A stretch of 64,000 bases of DNA from Hydrogenophaga sp. BPS33 (GCF_009859475.1 NZ_CP044549.1:1240001-1304000); one strand, 5' to 3'; counted from the stretch's first letter, positions 20,119-30,866 are shown. The notes: a model not told the origin generated them from the sequence alone. Made by a program: numbers and translations.

Positions 20119-21105
20119 ATGGACCACTTGCTCAACCGACGCGAGCTCAACCGCCTCCTCACCGCTTCCGCACTGGCCGCCGCCTTGCCCGCCCGGGCCA
20201 ACGATTACCCCTCGCGCGGCATCCGCATGGTGCTGCCGGTGGGCACGGGTGGTGGGGGCGACACATTGGGCCGCGTGATTGCCGAACAGCTGGCGCAGCA
20301 CATCAAACAGCCGGTGGTGGTGGACAACAAACCAGGCGCCGACGGCTTGATTGCGATGCAGTCGTTCCTGAGCGCTCCCGCCGATGGCTACACCATGCTG
20401 CTGATCGGTCCGCAGCCGATGGTGTTCAATCCCCTGTTGCGCAGCAACCTGCCGTACAAACCGTCTGATCTGGTTCCGATGATTGGCGTGTCGCGCTCCT
20501 GGACCGTCCTGATCACCAGTCCCAACTCGAATTTAAAGAACCTTGAAGAGCTGGCGACCGCGATGCGCAAGGAGCGTGACGCCGTGTCTCTGGGCACGTC
20601 GGGACTGTCGTACCAGGTCGGTGCCACGCTGCTTGGTAGCAAGCTCGGGGGGCGCTTCCGCCACATCAGCTACAAGAGCTTTCCGCAGATCCTCACCGAC
20701 CTGCTCAGCGGTGTGCTCGACGTGGCGCTGGTGGATACCACGCCTGTGGTGCCCCTGGTGGCCGGGGGCAAGCTGCGTGTGCTGGCCTCGGCATCGCCAG
20801 AGCGCAACGCCAACCTGCCAAGCGTGCCCACCGTGCGTGAATCCGGCGTGGATTTCGACTTTGCGCTGTGGACGGCACTGGCCGTGCGGGCGGGCACGCC
20901 ACCCGACGTGGCGCGCAAGCTGGAGGCCGACCTGCGCACGACGCTGACCGGACCCGGCGTGCGCGGCTTCGTGGAGAAAATGGGCACGACGCAACTCTCG
21001 CCGGTGACGGGCAACGAGATTGCCTCCGAAATCGCGGCCGGTCTCGCGCGCTTCAAAGATCCTGTGGCCGAGATCGCTGCCGAAATGGCGCTCGACAAGC
21101 GGTAG
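20119..21105 (+). CDS. Bug/TctC-type periplasmic solute receptor
   Basis: The 328-residue protein opens with an arginine-pair export signal (MDHLLNRRELNRLL, then an alanine-rich segment ending about residue 27) and continues with NDYPSRGIRMVLPVGTGGGGD. That is the start typical of tripartite tricarboxylate transporter receptors. These proteins bind carboxylates or related solutes in the periplasm. No TctA/TctB membrane genes are nearby, which is common for Burkholderiales Bug proteins. It is divergent from the MalT-like regulator across 170 bases and precedes the MaoC gene, so it likely belongs to the same acyl-CoA cluster. Confidence 0.87.
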   Translation: MDHLLNRRELNRLLTASALAAALPARANDYPSRGIRMVLPVGTGGGGDTLGRVIAEQLAQHIKQPVVVDNKPGADGLIAMQSFLSAPADGYTMLLIGPQPMVFNPLLRSNLPYKPSDLVPMIGVSRSWTVLITSPNSNLKNLEELATAMRKERDAVSLGTSGLSYQVGATLLGSKLGGRFRHISYKSFPQILTDLLSGVLDVALVDTTPVVPLVAGGKLRVLASASPERNANLPSVPTVRESGVDFDFALWTALAVRAGTPPDVARKLEADLRTTLTGPGVRGFVEKMGTTQLSPVTGNEIASEIAAGLARFKDPVAEIAAEMALDKR

Positions 21106-21164
21106 TTCGGGTCGTTCATACGGCGGTCATTGGTGAGTGCCGATGCTTCAATGCAAGGAATGCC

Positions 21165-21641
21165 ATGAAGACAATGGAAGGTACCCTGTTCTGGGACGAC
21201 CTGGAACCCGGCATGCGCTACCGCTCGCGCGGACGCACCATCACGGAGACGGACCTCGTCAACTTTGTCAACGCGAGCTGGTTGACCGAGGGCTTGTTCA
21301 CGAGCGTGGACCCGGCCGAGCGTGAGCACAGCGCCATCTCGGGCCGGGTGGTGCCGGGCGCTCTGGTCTATTCGTATGCCGAAGGAATGAGCAAGTACAC
21401 GATGCAAGGCATCGGTCTGGCATTCCTCGAAGCCACGATGGTGGTCAAGGGCCCGACACGGGTAGGGGACACGATCCACGTGGAATGCGAAGTCACTGAA
21501 AAAAAGATGACTTCCAAACCCGGCCGTGCCGTCATGCGCTCGCTGGTCGATGTGGTCAACCAGCACGGGCAGACCGTGCTGACCTACACAGCAGTTCGTC
21601 TTGTTCGCGCGCCGGGCTGCATCTCGCCATCGACCGACTAA
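21165..21641 (+). CDS. MaoC-like hydratase (enoyl-CoA hydratase-type hotdog protein)
   Basis: The 158-residue protein MKTMEGTLFWDDLEPGMRYR has the MaoC/hotdog pattern: the opening FWDDLEPGMRYRSRGRTITE, then SGRVVPGALVYSYAEG and VGDTIHVECEV. Family members hydrate enoyl-CoA thioesters. The aspartate-x4-histidine of classical R-hydratases is not evident, so a different or relaxed activity is possible. I chose the ATG at 21165 because the conserved domain begins there. It is 59 bases after the Bug gene and could supply the hydratase step missing from the thiolase/SDR operon. Confidence 0.8.
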   Translation: MKTMEGTLFWDDLEPGMRYRSRGRTITETDLVNFVNASWLTEGLFTSVDPAEREHSAISGRVVPGALVYSYAEGMSKYTMQGIGLAFLEATMVVKGPTRVGDTIHVECEVTEKKMTSKPGRAVMRSLVDVVNQHGQTVLTYTAVRLVRAPGCISPSTD

Positions 21642-21706
21642 TGGGCAGCTACGGCCCGCTAGAACCCGTCCATCCTCGCGCTCAACCCAGCAGTGGTCAA
21701 GAGCCG

Positions 21707-22345
21707 TTACCCCGACCGCAACAACACCACCACCGCCCCCGCCCCACCCTCGGCCGGGCGCGCCTGCACAAACGCCATCACTTCCTTCTTCTGCACCAGC
21801 CAGCGCAGTACGCGCTGCTTGAGCACGGGCATGCGGCCTGGTGAACCCAAGCCTTTGCCATGCACCACGCGCACACAGCGCAGGCCGGCGTGGTGGGCGT
21901 CGTGGATGAATCGGCTCAGGGCCTCGCGCGCTTCGTCGGTGCGAAGGCCATGCAGGTCGATGTGGCGCTGGATGCTCCACTGGCCCTCGCGCAACTTGCG
22001 CACCACCTCGGGCCCGAGGGTAGGGATGCGAAAACTCATCTGGTCGTCGGTATGCAGCAGCGTTTCGATGTCGAATTCATCGGACAAGGCTTCGCGCATC
22101 ACCGCGGCCTCGTCGCGCTGGCGTTGCACCGGCACGGGCGCGACCGGCGTTCGGTGGGGTTCGATGCGGCCCATTGCGCGCACCAGCGGCTTTACGGGTC
22201 CCACCGCCAGCTCGAACAGCTTGTGCTCGCGCTCCCGGCGCAGGGCCGCCAGGCGCTCGGCTTCGCGTTGGGCGGCCTCGCGCGCGGCCCGTTCGGCAAT
22301 GGCGCGCTGGATCACCTTCAGCTCGGCCAGCGTGTTCACTTTCAT
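21707..22345 (-). CDS. Smr-domain protein
   Basis: The 212-residue protein has a charged, probably coiled-coil N-terminus (about residues 8-45, rich in Arg, Glu and Ala). A C-terminal Smr domain is marked by DLHGLRTDEAREAL and the VVHGKGLGSPG loop. Smr domains are nucleases or nucleic-acid-binding modules related to the MutS2 C-terminus, and stand-alone forms like this (YdaL/SmrA type) are common in proteobacteria. It sits next to radC on the same strand, 47 bases downstream of it. Confidence 0.88.
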   Translation of the reverse strand: MKVNTLAELKVIQRAIAERAAREAAQREAERLAALRREREHKLFELAVGPVKPLVRAMGRIEPHRTPVAPVPVQRQRDEAAVMREALSDEFDIETLLHTDDQMSFRIPTLGPEVVRKLREGQWSIQRHIDLHGLRTDEAREALSRFIHDAHHAGLRCVRVVHGKGLGSPGRMPVLKQRVLRWLVQKKEVMAFVQARPAEGGAGAVVVLLRSG

Positions 22346-22392
22346 GGTGTCGCATTGTGGCCCAGGGCCCGTGACCGTGTGGCATCGGCGGC

Positions 22393-23085
22393 TTACACCA
22401 GCCCTTGCTCGGCCATGGACATCGTGCCGTAGCGCGTGACGACGAAATGGTCGAGCACCCGCACATCCACCAGCGTGAGCGCGGCCTTGAGCGTGCGGGT
22501 GAGCACCACGTCCGCGTTCGAGGCCTCCGCCACACCGCTGGGATGGTTGTGCGCGAGCACCACCGAAGCCGCATGGTGGTGCAAGGCGCGCAGCACGACC
22601 TCGCGTGGGTAGACGCTGGTCTGGGTCAAGGTGCCGCGAAACATTTCTTCGAGCTCGATCAGGCGGTGCTGGCTGTCGAGGAACAGCACGGCGAACACCT
22701 CGTGCGGCTTGTTGCCCAGCTGCAGTTGCAGGTAGTCGCGCACGGCCTGCGCGTTGTCGAGCAGGGCTTTTTGCTCCAGTTGCTGTGTCAGCGCGCGGCG
22801 CGCGAGCTCCAGCACCGCTACGACTTCGGCGCGTTTGGCCGGCCCCAGCCCCTTGATCTGCCGCAAGGCGTCTGCGCCCGTGTGCAGCAGGCCACTGAGG
22901 CCACCAAACCGATCGAGCAGTTCCTGCGCCAGTTGCAGCACGTGTTTGCCGGCAATTCCAGTGCGCAGCAGCAGCGCGAGCAATTCGCCGTCGCTCAGGG
23001 CGCTGGGCCCCCGTGAGAGCAGTTTCTCTCGCGGGCGCGAGTCCGCTGGCAAGCCCTTGAGGCTGGACGTGGCAAGGCCATACAT
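22393..23085 (-). CDS. radC: RadC-family JAB/MPN protein
   Basis: The 230-residue protein has an N-terminal helix-hairpin-helix-like region (about residues 25-85, with [20 protein letters not shown]). A C-terminal JAMM/MPN metal site follows, with AHNHPSG near residues 176-182 and a downstream aspartate. The RadC fold is metalloprotease-like, and the historic role in DNA repair is not well supported. It is divergent from the slpA-like/ispH genes, an order often seen in Comamonadaceae. Confidence 0.92.
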   Translation of the reverse strand: MYGLATSSLKGLPADSRPREKLLSRGPSALSDGELLALLLRTGIAGKHVLQLAQELLDRFGGLSGLLHTGADALRQIKGLGPAKRAEVVAVLELARRALTQQLEQKALLDNAQAVRDYLQLQLGNKPHEVFAVLFLDSQHRLIELEEMFRGTLTQTSVYPREVVLRALHHHAASVVLAHNHPSGVAEASNADVVLTRTLKAALTLVDVRVLDHFVVTRYGTMSMAEQGLV

Positions 23086-23195
23086 GTGTGTTTCCCCCTG
23101 GTTGAAGCCACCTTTTTACAATACGGGCTGTTGCGGTCGTCCCGGCCGTTTGCGCGCCTGTCGGGCGCTGCCCTTTCTCTCAAGCTTTCCCCACC

Positions 23196-23641
23196 ATGCC
23201 CCAAGTCCAAGAAGGCTCATTTCTGACGCTGCACTACCGCATGACCGGCCCACAGGGCCAGGTCATCATCGACACCTTCGATGGCAAACCCGCCACGCTC
23301 AGCCTGGGCATGGGCGAACTCTCCCCGGCGATCGAGCAGCACCTGATCGGCCTGGAAGAGGGCACGCACACGGTGATCGAACTGGCCGAAGGCGAGGCCT
23401 TCGGCGAGCGCCAGCCCGACATGGTGCAGTGGGTGGCGCGCAAGCTGCTCAACGAACTGGGCGACCCGCACGAGCAATACGCCGAAGGCGATGTGGTGCA
23501 GTTCCCCACGCCCGACGGCCAGGGCAGCTACGCCGGCGCGGCGGTGGAGGTGCGCGAAGACGGCGCCGTGCTGTTCGACTTCAACCACCCGCTGGCCGGG
23601 CGCGCGGTGCGCTTCGAAGTCCAGCTCATCGGGGTGCTCTG

Positions 23642-23642
<1 letters not shown>
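23196..23642 (+). CDS. slpA: FKBP-type peptidyl-prolyl isomerase (SlpA-like)
   Basis: This 148-residue SlyD/SlpA-type FKBP has the opening VQEGSFLTLHYRMTG, the central FDGKPATLSLGMGELSPAIE, and the flap/IF-domain segment GDVVQFPTPDGQG followed by DFNHPLAGRAV. It would act as a cytoplasmic prolyl isomerase or chaperone. Its stop codon overlaps the ispH start by one base (TGATG), a translational coupling that is conserved for slpA-ispH in many proteobacteria. Confidence 0.9.
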
Positions 23643-25985
<2,343 letters not shown>

Positions 25986-25998
25986 AGGCATGCGCCCC

Positions 25999-26025
25999 AA
26001 AAAACCGGCCTCGGCCGGTTTTTTT
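25999..26025 (+). terminator. Rho-independent terminator after serS
   Basis: An A-run, the stem CCGGCC at 26005-26010 with GGCCGG at 26013-26018, and seven T's at 26019-26025 make a strong intrinsic terminator just after the serS stop codon. The A-run on the other side could let it work in both directions. Confidence 0.88.
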
Positions 26026-26110
26026 GTGCCCGCTTGTCGAGAATGGCGGTGCCCACCCGTCGTGGAAGTAGGCGCTCGACAGAGCAACTCAACCCAACAA
26101 GGAGCCCACC

Positions 26111-26548
26111 ATGCGATTCATGATTCTGGTCAAAGCCACGAAAGACAGCGAAGCGGGCGTGATGCCCACCGAAGCCGAGTTCACGGCGATGGGCCGCTTC
26201 AACGAAGAACTGGTGAAAGCCGGTGTGATGGAGGCGGGTGAAGGTCTTCATCCCACCTCGAAAGGCGCGCGTGTGCGCTTCTCGGGGAGCGGGCGCACCG
26301 TCATCGACGGCCCGTTCTCCGAGACCAAGGAGCTGGTGGCCGGCTTCTGGATCTGGAATTGCGCATCGCTGCAGGAAGCGATCGATTGGGTCAAACGCTG
26401 CCCCAACCCGATGCGCACCGATTCCGAAATCGAAGTCCGCCAGATCTTCGGTGCCGAAGACTTCGGCGATGCGCTCACGCCCGAACTGCGCGAGCAGGAA
26501 GAGCGTTTGCGCGCGCAGGTCGCCGATCAGGGCAAGCCTGCGCGCTGA
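26111..26548 (+). CDS. YCII-related (DGPF-domain) protein
   Basis: The 145-residue cytoplasmic protein has the YCII/DGPF signature VIDGPFSETKELVAGFWIW and opens MRFMILVKATKDSEAG, both typical of this family. Members are often paired with ECF sigma factors, but none is present here. The biochemical role is unknown; relatives such as YciI have weak hydrolase-like activity. An AAGGAGCCCACC ribosome site precedes the ATG. It is convergent with the porin gene, six bases apart, so the two share a terminator region. Confidence 0.85.
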   Translation: MRFMILVKATKDSEAGVMPTEAEFTAMGRFNEELVKAGVMEAGEGLHPTSKGARVRFSGSGRTVIDGPFSETKELVAGFWIWNCASLQEAIDWVKRCPNPMRTDSEIEVRQIFGAEDFGDALTPELREQEERLRAQVADQGKPAR

Positions 26549-26554
26549 CGCACA

Positions 26555-27667
26555 TCAGAAGCTGTGCCGGATGCCGAACGACACGGCCTTCGGATCCGCG
26601 CCCAGGCCGGCGGCTGCGACCGCGGCCGTGCTGCCCACCAGGGCGATGTTGCTGGTGTCGTTGTTCTTCACGATGCCACCCGACACGTACACCACCGTGC
26701 GTTTGGAGAGGAAGTGCTCGTAGGTCGCGCCCAGAATGGTCGCGGTGCCGTCGGCCACGCCGGCCGTGCGGTGGCTCTTGGCGCGGATCACCTGCAGCAG
26801 GATCTGGCCGTTGTTCACGGGAATCGTGCCGCCCACCCACACCGACTCGGACTTGAGCAGCGTCGTGGCCGTGATCACCTTGTTTTGCTCCGACGGGTCG
26901 AAGCGGTAATAACCGCTGGCCAGGCGCACCGGGCCGAAGTTGTACGAGGCCGCGAAGGTCAGCTCGTTTTGCCAGTCGGCGTTCGCGGTGACGGGGATGT
27001 CCTTGGCGTACTGGCGGAAGCGTGAATAGCCCAACGTGGCCACCCATTGGCTGTCCTGGTAGGTCAGGCTGCCGCCGTGGTAGTTGCCGGCGCCCTTGGG
27101 GCTCGCCGACTCACCGGGCGCGAGCATCAGGCGCGCGGTGAGTGCGCCGGTGGTCCAGCGGCCCAGCAAAGAGTTGTTGATGCGCGCCGTGGCCTGGTGG
27201 CCCGCGTCGCCCGCCACCGAATTCGGGCTGTTGCTGCCGATGCCGGTGGATTGCAGGTTGCCCCAGTAGTTGCCCACGCCGGGGTCCACCGCGAGCAGCG
27301 ACAGCGCCATGGGCGAGAGCTGGCGGCCAACGCGCGCTTCCCAGTCGGCACCGCTCAGGCCCAGCCAGGCTGCGCGGCCAAACGTGGCGCCACCTTGCTG
27401 CAGGGTGCCGGTGCTCACGTCGAAGCCTTGTTCCAGCACGAAGTTGGCCTTGAGGCCACCGCCCAGGTCTTCGGTGCCGCGAAAGCCCAGGCGCGAGCCC
27501 CAGCCTGCGCCGGAATCGAGACGCCAGAGACCGTTGTTGCCGTTGTCGGCGCGGGTGAGCGAGGTGTCGACCACGCCGTACAGCGTGACCGAGGACTGTG
27601 CATGGGCCTGGGTGAGAGGGGCGGCGGCCAGGAGGGCTAGCGCGCCGGACGAAAGCAGCTTGTTCAA
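26555..27667 (-). CDS. Gram-negative trimeric porin (OmpC/Omp32-like), TTG start
   Basis: The 370-residue precursor forms an outer-membrane diffusion channel. The mature start QSSVTLYGVVDTSL follows an alanine-rich signal peptide. Internal blocks such as WRLDSGAGWGSRLGFRGTEDLG are typical of betaproteobacterial porins, and the chain ends in phenylalanine (GIRHSF) as required for outer-membrane assembly. The likely start is TTG at 27667, because the ribosome site GGAGACA lies four bases upstream and the signal peptide begins there. An upstream in-frame ATG at 27745 would add 26 residues that do not look like a signal peptide. A TetR-type operator candidate lies 82 bases upstream. Confidence 0.87.
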   Translation of the reverse strand: MNKLLSSGALALLAAAPLTQAHAQSSVTLYGVVDTSLTRADNGNNGLWRLDSGAGWGSRLGFRGTEDLGGGLKANFVLEQGFDVSTGTLQQGGATFGRAAWLGLSGADWEARVGRQLSPMALSLLAVDPGVGNYWGNLQSTGIGSNSPNSVAGDAGHQATARINNSLLGRWTTGALTARLMLAPGESASPKGAGNYHGGSLTYQDSQWVATLGYSRFRQYAKDIPVTANADWQNELTFAASYNFGPVRLASGYYRFDPSEQNKVITATTLLKSESVWVGGTIPVNNGQILLQVIRAKSHRTAGVADGTATILGATYEHFLSKRTVVYVSGGIVKNNDTSNIALVGSTAAVAAAGLGADPKAVSFGIRHSF

Positions 27668-27748
27668 GTTTGTCTCCAATGGAAATGTGCAGAAGCAGCG
27701 CAACGGCCGGGCTGGTCCGTGCGCTGCGCCCGCAATGTAACGCATAAC

Positions 27749-27766
27749 TTACCGGTCGGCAGGTAA
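27749..27766. promoter_or_regulatory. Candidate TetR-type operator upstream of the porin gene
   Basis: TTACCGGTCGGCAGGTAA is an imperfect palindrome. It matches TTACCGGTCGGCAAGTAA at 30771-30788 at 17 of 18 bases and the site at 29681-29697 over most of its length. A TTGTAA just upstream on the reverse strand could be the -35 of the porin promoter, placing the site between -35 and -10. Confidence 0.65.
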
Positions 27767-27816
27767 TTTACAAATGCGTGCGCGTCGGCAGATGTCGTGC
27801 CGATGCCGCGTCCACC

Positions 27817-28872
27817 TCAGGGCTGCGTCAAAACGCCTTCAATGCGGTAGGTGCGCGCCGCCGTGCCGGCGAACAAGGCGTCGCGATCCGCCGTGCTGTA
27901 GCCCTGGGCTATCCTCTGAAAAGCGTTCCACAGAACGCCATAGCTGCAGCCCACCTTGTCGACCGGGAAGTTGCTCTCGAACAGGCAACGATCCACACCG
28001 AAGGCGTCGATGCACGCATCGATCCACGGTTTCCAGGCTTGTGCCATGCGCTCGGAACTGACCGGCCGTTCGGCAAGTTCAAAGCCGAACCCCATGCGCG
28101 GCATGGCCAGGCCACCGAGCTTCAGGCGCACATTCGGGAAAGCTGCCACGCGCTGCAGGCGCGCACGCCATTCGCCGAAAACGTCCGCCTGCTGGCCCGC
28201 GAACAAGGGCCCGCCGCAGTGGTTGAGCACCAGCACCGTGTCGGGGCAGGCGGCGGCCAGGTGTTCCACGTCGTCGAGCTGGGTCTGGTAGACCCAGATG
28301 TCGAGCGACAGGCCCATGCGGCCCAGCGCGCGCACAGCGGTGTGCGCGGCCGGTTCGCGCAGCAGCCCCGCGCGGCCATCGCGCGAGGGGTGTACCGCCG
28401 GGTCGTCGTGCCAGGTGGGGCGGCTGCGCACACCCCGAAAACGGCTCTGGCCGGCCTCGACGTGGGCTTCCAGCACCGGGCGCACTGCGTCGCCCAACAG
28501 CAGATCGGCCCAGCCCACGATGGCGGCGCACAGGCGCGCGCTGCCGTCTTTTTGCACCGGGGTCTGCCCGACCACGAAGCCGGTCTCGCCGACCGGGCGC
28601 AGCGCCTCTGGGCCTTCGCGGAAATAGTGCGAGAGGCATTCCATGAACACGGTGGTGCGCATGTTGTGGCCACTGCGCAGGTCATCCTGCAGCTCTTCGC
28701 GCAGGTAGTTGTTGCCGGGCACTTCCCACAGGTGGTGGTGCGCGTCGACGATGGCTTGCGCGGGGTCGAACGCATCTTCCCTGTATTGAGAGAGCCAATC
28801 GAGGCGCGGCGCGTGCATGGCTTTGTGCGCCGCCGTGTAGGCGACGGTGCGGGAGCTTGCATCAGAGGACAT
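27817..28872 (-). CDS. Amidohydrolase family (2-pyrone-4,6-dicarboxylate lactonase-like) metal-dependent hydrolase
   Basis: The 351-residue TIM-barrel protein has the metal motif VDAHHHLWEVP at about residues 42-52, a conserved histidine in VLNHCGGP and an aspartate-type end region CLFESNFPVDK. These match the amidohydrolase-2/PDC-lactonase family, which hydrolyses lactones or decarboxylates aromatic acids. It has no signal peptide and is cytoplasmic. It lies 11 bases downstream of the SDR at 28884-29642 on the same strand, forming a two-gene operon. The exact substrate cannot be told from sequence. Confidence 0.82.
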   Translation of the reverse strand: MSSDASSRTVAYTAAHKAMHAPRLDWLSQYREDAFDPAQAIVDAHHHLWEVPGNNYLREELQDDLRSGHNMRTTVFMECLSHYFREGPEALRPVGETGFVVGQTPVQKDGSARLCAAIVGWADLLLGDAVRPVLEAHVEAGQSRFRGVRSRPTWHDDPAVHPSRDGRAGLLREPAAHTAVRALGRMGLSLDIWVYQTQLDDVEHLAAACPDTVLVLNHCGGPLFAGQQADVFGEWRARLQRVAAFPNVRLKLGGLAMPRMGFGFELAERPVSSERMAQAWKPWIDACIDAFGVDRCLFESNFPVDKVGCSYGVLWNAFQRIAQGYSTADRDALFAGTAARTYRIEGVLTQP

Positions 28873-28883
28873 GGCCAGACTTC

Positions 28884-29642
28884 TCAGAGCAGCGCGTGCG
28901 TCACACCACCGTCGACCAGCAGCGATTCGCCGGTCATGAAGCTGCTCTCGTTCGTGGCGAGAAACGCGGCGGCCGCGGCGATGTCGTCCACGTGGCCCAA
29001 TCGGCCCAGAGGTGCGCGGGCGATGCGCTTGGCGGCCAGGGCCGGATCCACGTTGACGCGCACGCCTTCGGTGGGCACGGAGCCCGGTGCGATGGCGTTC
29101 ACGCGGATCTTGCGTGGGCCGAGGTCCACGGCCGCCGAGCGCGTGAGGCCCAGCGCACCGGCCTTCACGCCGCAGTACACCATCGCGCCCGGAACGCCGA
29201 GAAAGCTGGCCGCCGACGCGATGTTGATGATGGAGCCACCGCCCGAGCGCTCCATGGCCGGTGCCGCCGCCTGGATGCCCCAGACGATGGAGTGGAAGCC
29301 GGTGGCGGTCATGCGTTCCAGCATCTCGGGCGTGATCGCGTCGATCGGGCTGTAGCGCACCCAGATGGCGTTGTTGACCAGCACGTCCAGCCGGCCGTGT
29401 TGCTGTTCCAGCGCGGACACGGCCTCGGTGAAAGTTTCGCGCAGGGCCACGTTGCCGCCAAATGCCTGGGCTTGGCCGCCGCCGGCGCGGATGTCTTCAG
29501 CGGCCTGTTCGGCGCGGTCGAGCTTGATGTCGAGCACGCCGACCACCGCGCCCATGTCGGCAAAACGCTGCGCGATGGCGCGACCAATGCCTTGCGCGCC
29601 GCCGGTGACGAGGGCGACCTTGTTCTTCAAACGCTGTTCCAT
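28884..29642 (-). CDS. Short-chain dehydrogenase/reductase
   Basis: The 252-residue SDR has the cofactor motif TGGAQGIGRA, the NNA motif and a serine in NIASAASFLG. The catalytic tyrosine-lysine pair appears as YCGVK, then AGALGLTRSAAVDLGPRKIR and the family end GESLLVDGG. The start is the ATG at 29642 behind GGAGACAAAC; an in-frame upstream ATG at 29711 lies inside the neighbouring terminator and is rejected. It heads a two-gene operon with the amidohydrolase, and a TetR-type operator candidate lies 39-55 bases upstream. Confidence 0.86.
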   Translation of the reverse strand: MEQRLKNKVALVTGGAQGIGRAIAQRFADMGAVVGVLDIKLDRAEQAAEDIRAGGGQAQAFGGNVALRETFTEAVSALEQQHGRLDVLVNNAIWVRYSPIDAITPEMLERMTATGFHSIVWGIQAAAPAMERSGGGSIINIASAASFLGVPGAMVYCGVKAGALGLTRSAAVDLGPRKIRVNAIAPGSVPTEGVRVNVDPALAAKRIARAPLGRLGHVDDIAAAAAFLATNESSFMTGESLLVDGGVTHALL

Positions 29643-29680
29643 GTTTGTCTCCAGAAGGGTGGTTGAAAAGATATGAAATC

Positions 29681-29697
29681 TACCGGCTGACCGGTAA
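29681..29697. promoter_or_regulatory. Candidate TetR-type operator upstream of the SDR/amidohydrolase operon
   Basis: On the reverse strand this reads TTACCGGTCAGCCGGTA, sharing the half-site TTACCGGTC with the sites at 27749 and 30771. It lies 39 bases before the SDR start codon, a natural place to block transcription. Confidence 0.62.
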
Positions 29698-29708
29698 GTT
29701 GCGTGCGC

Positions 29709-29736
29709 CAAAAAAACGGCCTGTGCGGGCCGTTTT
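29709..29736 (-). terminator. Rho-independent terminator of the tetR gene
   Basis: AAAACGGCC at 29713-29721 pairs with GGCCGTTTT at 29728-29736 around a six-base loop. On the reverse strand the stem is followed by a T-run. It lies just beyond the tetR stop codon and isolates it from the SDR operon. Confidence 0.8.
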
Positions 29737-29740
29737 GGGC

Positions 29741-30631
29741 TCAGGCCACGGTCGCTTTCTTGCGCGTGGTCTGGGTGGTGGAGGGCTTGTCTGGGCGGGC
29801 CGCAGCGCGGTGGACGGCGGCCGTGGTGGCGGGCTTTGTGGCCACCTTCGCAAGGGCCTTGATGGCCGTCTTGGGCGCGGCTTTTGTTGCCGGTGTTGAA
29901 ACCGCTTTCGTGCCTGGCTTCGCGGCCGCTTTCAGCGCGGTTTTGGGCGTGGCCTTGGCGATCGGTTTGGCACCCACCATCGCCATCGGCAAGGCCGTCA
30001 GCAACGGCATGTCCGCGTCCGATCGCGTCGTCATGCCGAGCAGGGCCATGTCCACAAACTGGTCCATCACCTCCGACACGCTGAGCTTGCCTTCGGGCGA
30101 ATGCCAGCGCGTCACGTAGTTCAGGGCCGACAACAAAAAGCGCGCGATCATGGCCGCGTCCATCTTGCGGAATTCGCCCGTCTCGATGCCCTCGGCAATG
30201 CAGCGGCGCAGCAGTTTTTCATAGCTGTCGCGCAGGTGCAGGGCTACGCCACGGCGCTCGGTCTGGCCGGCTTCGCGAAACGCATTCGCACCGGCCAGCC
30301 AGTGTTCGCGGTGGTGGTCGAGAAAGTGCGCGGACGACTGGATGAAGGCCCGCACGCGTTCGGTCGGTGTGTGGGCGCGCGCCACGTCACCGCTGACCAT
30401 TTGCACCAGCGCGTCGAGCGACTGGATCACCACGCGCTCGTAGAGCTCGTCCTTGTTGGGGAAGTGGTAGTACAGCGCGGCCTTGGAGATGTCGGCTTCC
30501 TCGGCGATGTCGCGCAGCGAGGTGGCGTGGAAACCGCGGTTGGCGAACAGCCGGCGCGCGATGTCGAGCAGTTGGTCTTCGCGTGTGCTGGCAGACAGCG
30601 AAGCGTCGGGGGTTTTGGCGCGAGGAGCCAT
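29741..30631 (-). CDS. TetR-family repressor with a long Lys/Ala/Pro-rich C-terminal tail
   Basis: The 296-residue protein has a TetR DNA-binding domain at about residues 15-62 (DIARRLFANRGFHATSLRDI, then KAALYYHFPNKDELY) and a helical ligand domain to about 215. The last 77 residues (220-296) form a low-complexity tail of repeated AKPATK-like units, resembling histone H1 or bacterial AlgP/H1-like tails. TetR regulators are normally 190-215 residues, so this tail is unusual. The ATG at 30631 is preceded by a weak purine-rich site; a longer frame to 30751 is not needed for the domain. It is divergent from the acyl-CoA dehydrogenase operon, and operator-like palindromes lie between them. Confidence 0.88.
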   Translation of the reverse strand: MAPRAKTPDASLSASTREDQLLDIARRLFANRGFHATSLRDIAEEADISKAALYYHFPNKDELYERVVIQSLDALVQMVSGDVARAHTPTERVRAFIQSSAHFLDHHREHWLAGANAFREAGQTERRGVALHLRDSYEKLLRRCIAEGIETGEFRKMDAAMIARFLLSALNYVTRWHSPEGKLSVSEVMDQFVDMALLGMTTRSDADMPLLTALPMAMVGAKPIAKATPKTALKAAAKPGTKAVSTPATKAAPKTAIKALAKVATKPATTAAVHRAAARPDKPSTTQTTRKKATVA

Positions 30632-30770
30632 GCGAAAAGCCTTGTCGTGAGGAGAGGAGAGCGGAAATCGAGACACCCCCGAGATTACCCGCATCAGCCC
30701 CAGGCCAGTGCGGGTCACCCAAAGGTGAGAAGCGGTGCGCCTTGTGCTCACGGATTTGCCGGAGTATCAT

Positions 30771-30788
30771 TTACCGGTCGGCAAGTAA
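30771..30788. promoter_or_regulatory. Candidate TetR-type operator in the tetR / acyl-CoA dehydrogenase intergenic region
   Basis: TTACCGGTCGGCAAGTAA lies in the 245-base divergent region between tetR (start 30631) and the first acyl-CoA dehydrogenase (start 30877). It matches the site before the porin at 17 of 18 bases, so it probably mediates autoregulation or operon control. Confidence 0.66.
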
Positions 30789-30844
30789 AAGCCGATTCGA
30801 CATGGGCCAAACGCCAGAGCACAAGCTTCTTAAACGAGACAATT

Positions 30845-30866
30845 TTACCTGCCACACGGCAAGTAA
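30845..30866. promoter_or_regulatory. Second operator-like inverted repeat just before the acyl-CoA dehydrogenase gene
   Basis: TTACCTGCC and GGCAAGTAA form a near-perfect inverted repeat around ACAC, ending 10 bases before the ATG at 30877. It has the same half-sites as the 18-base operators but four extra central bases. It overlaps the expected ribosome-binding zone. Confidence 0.5.
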
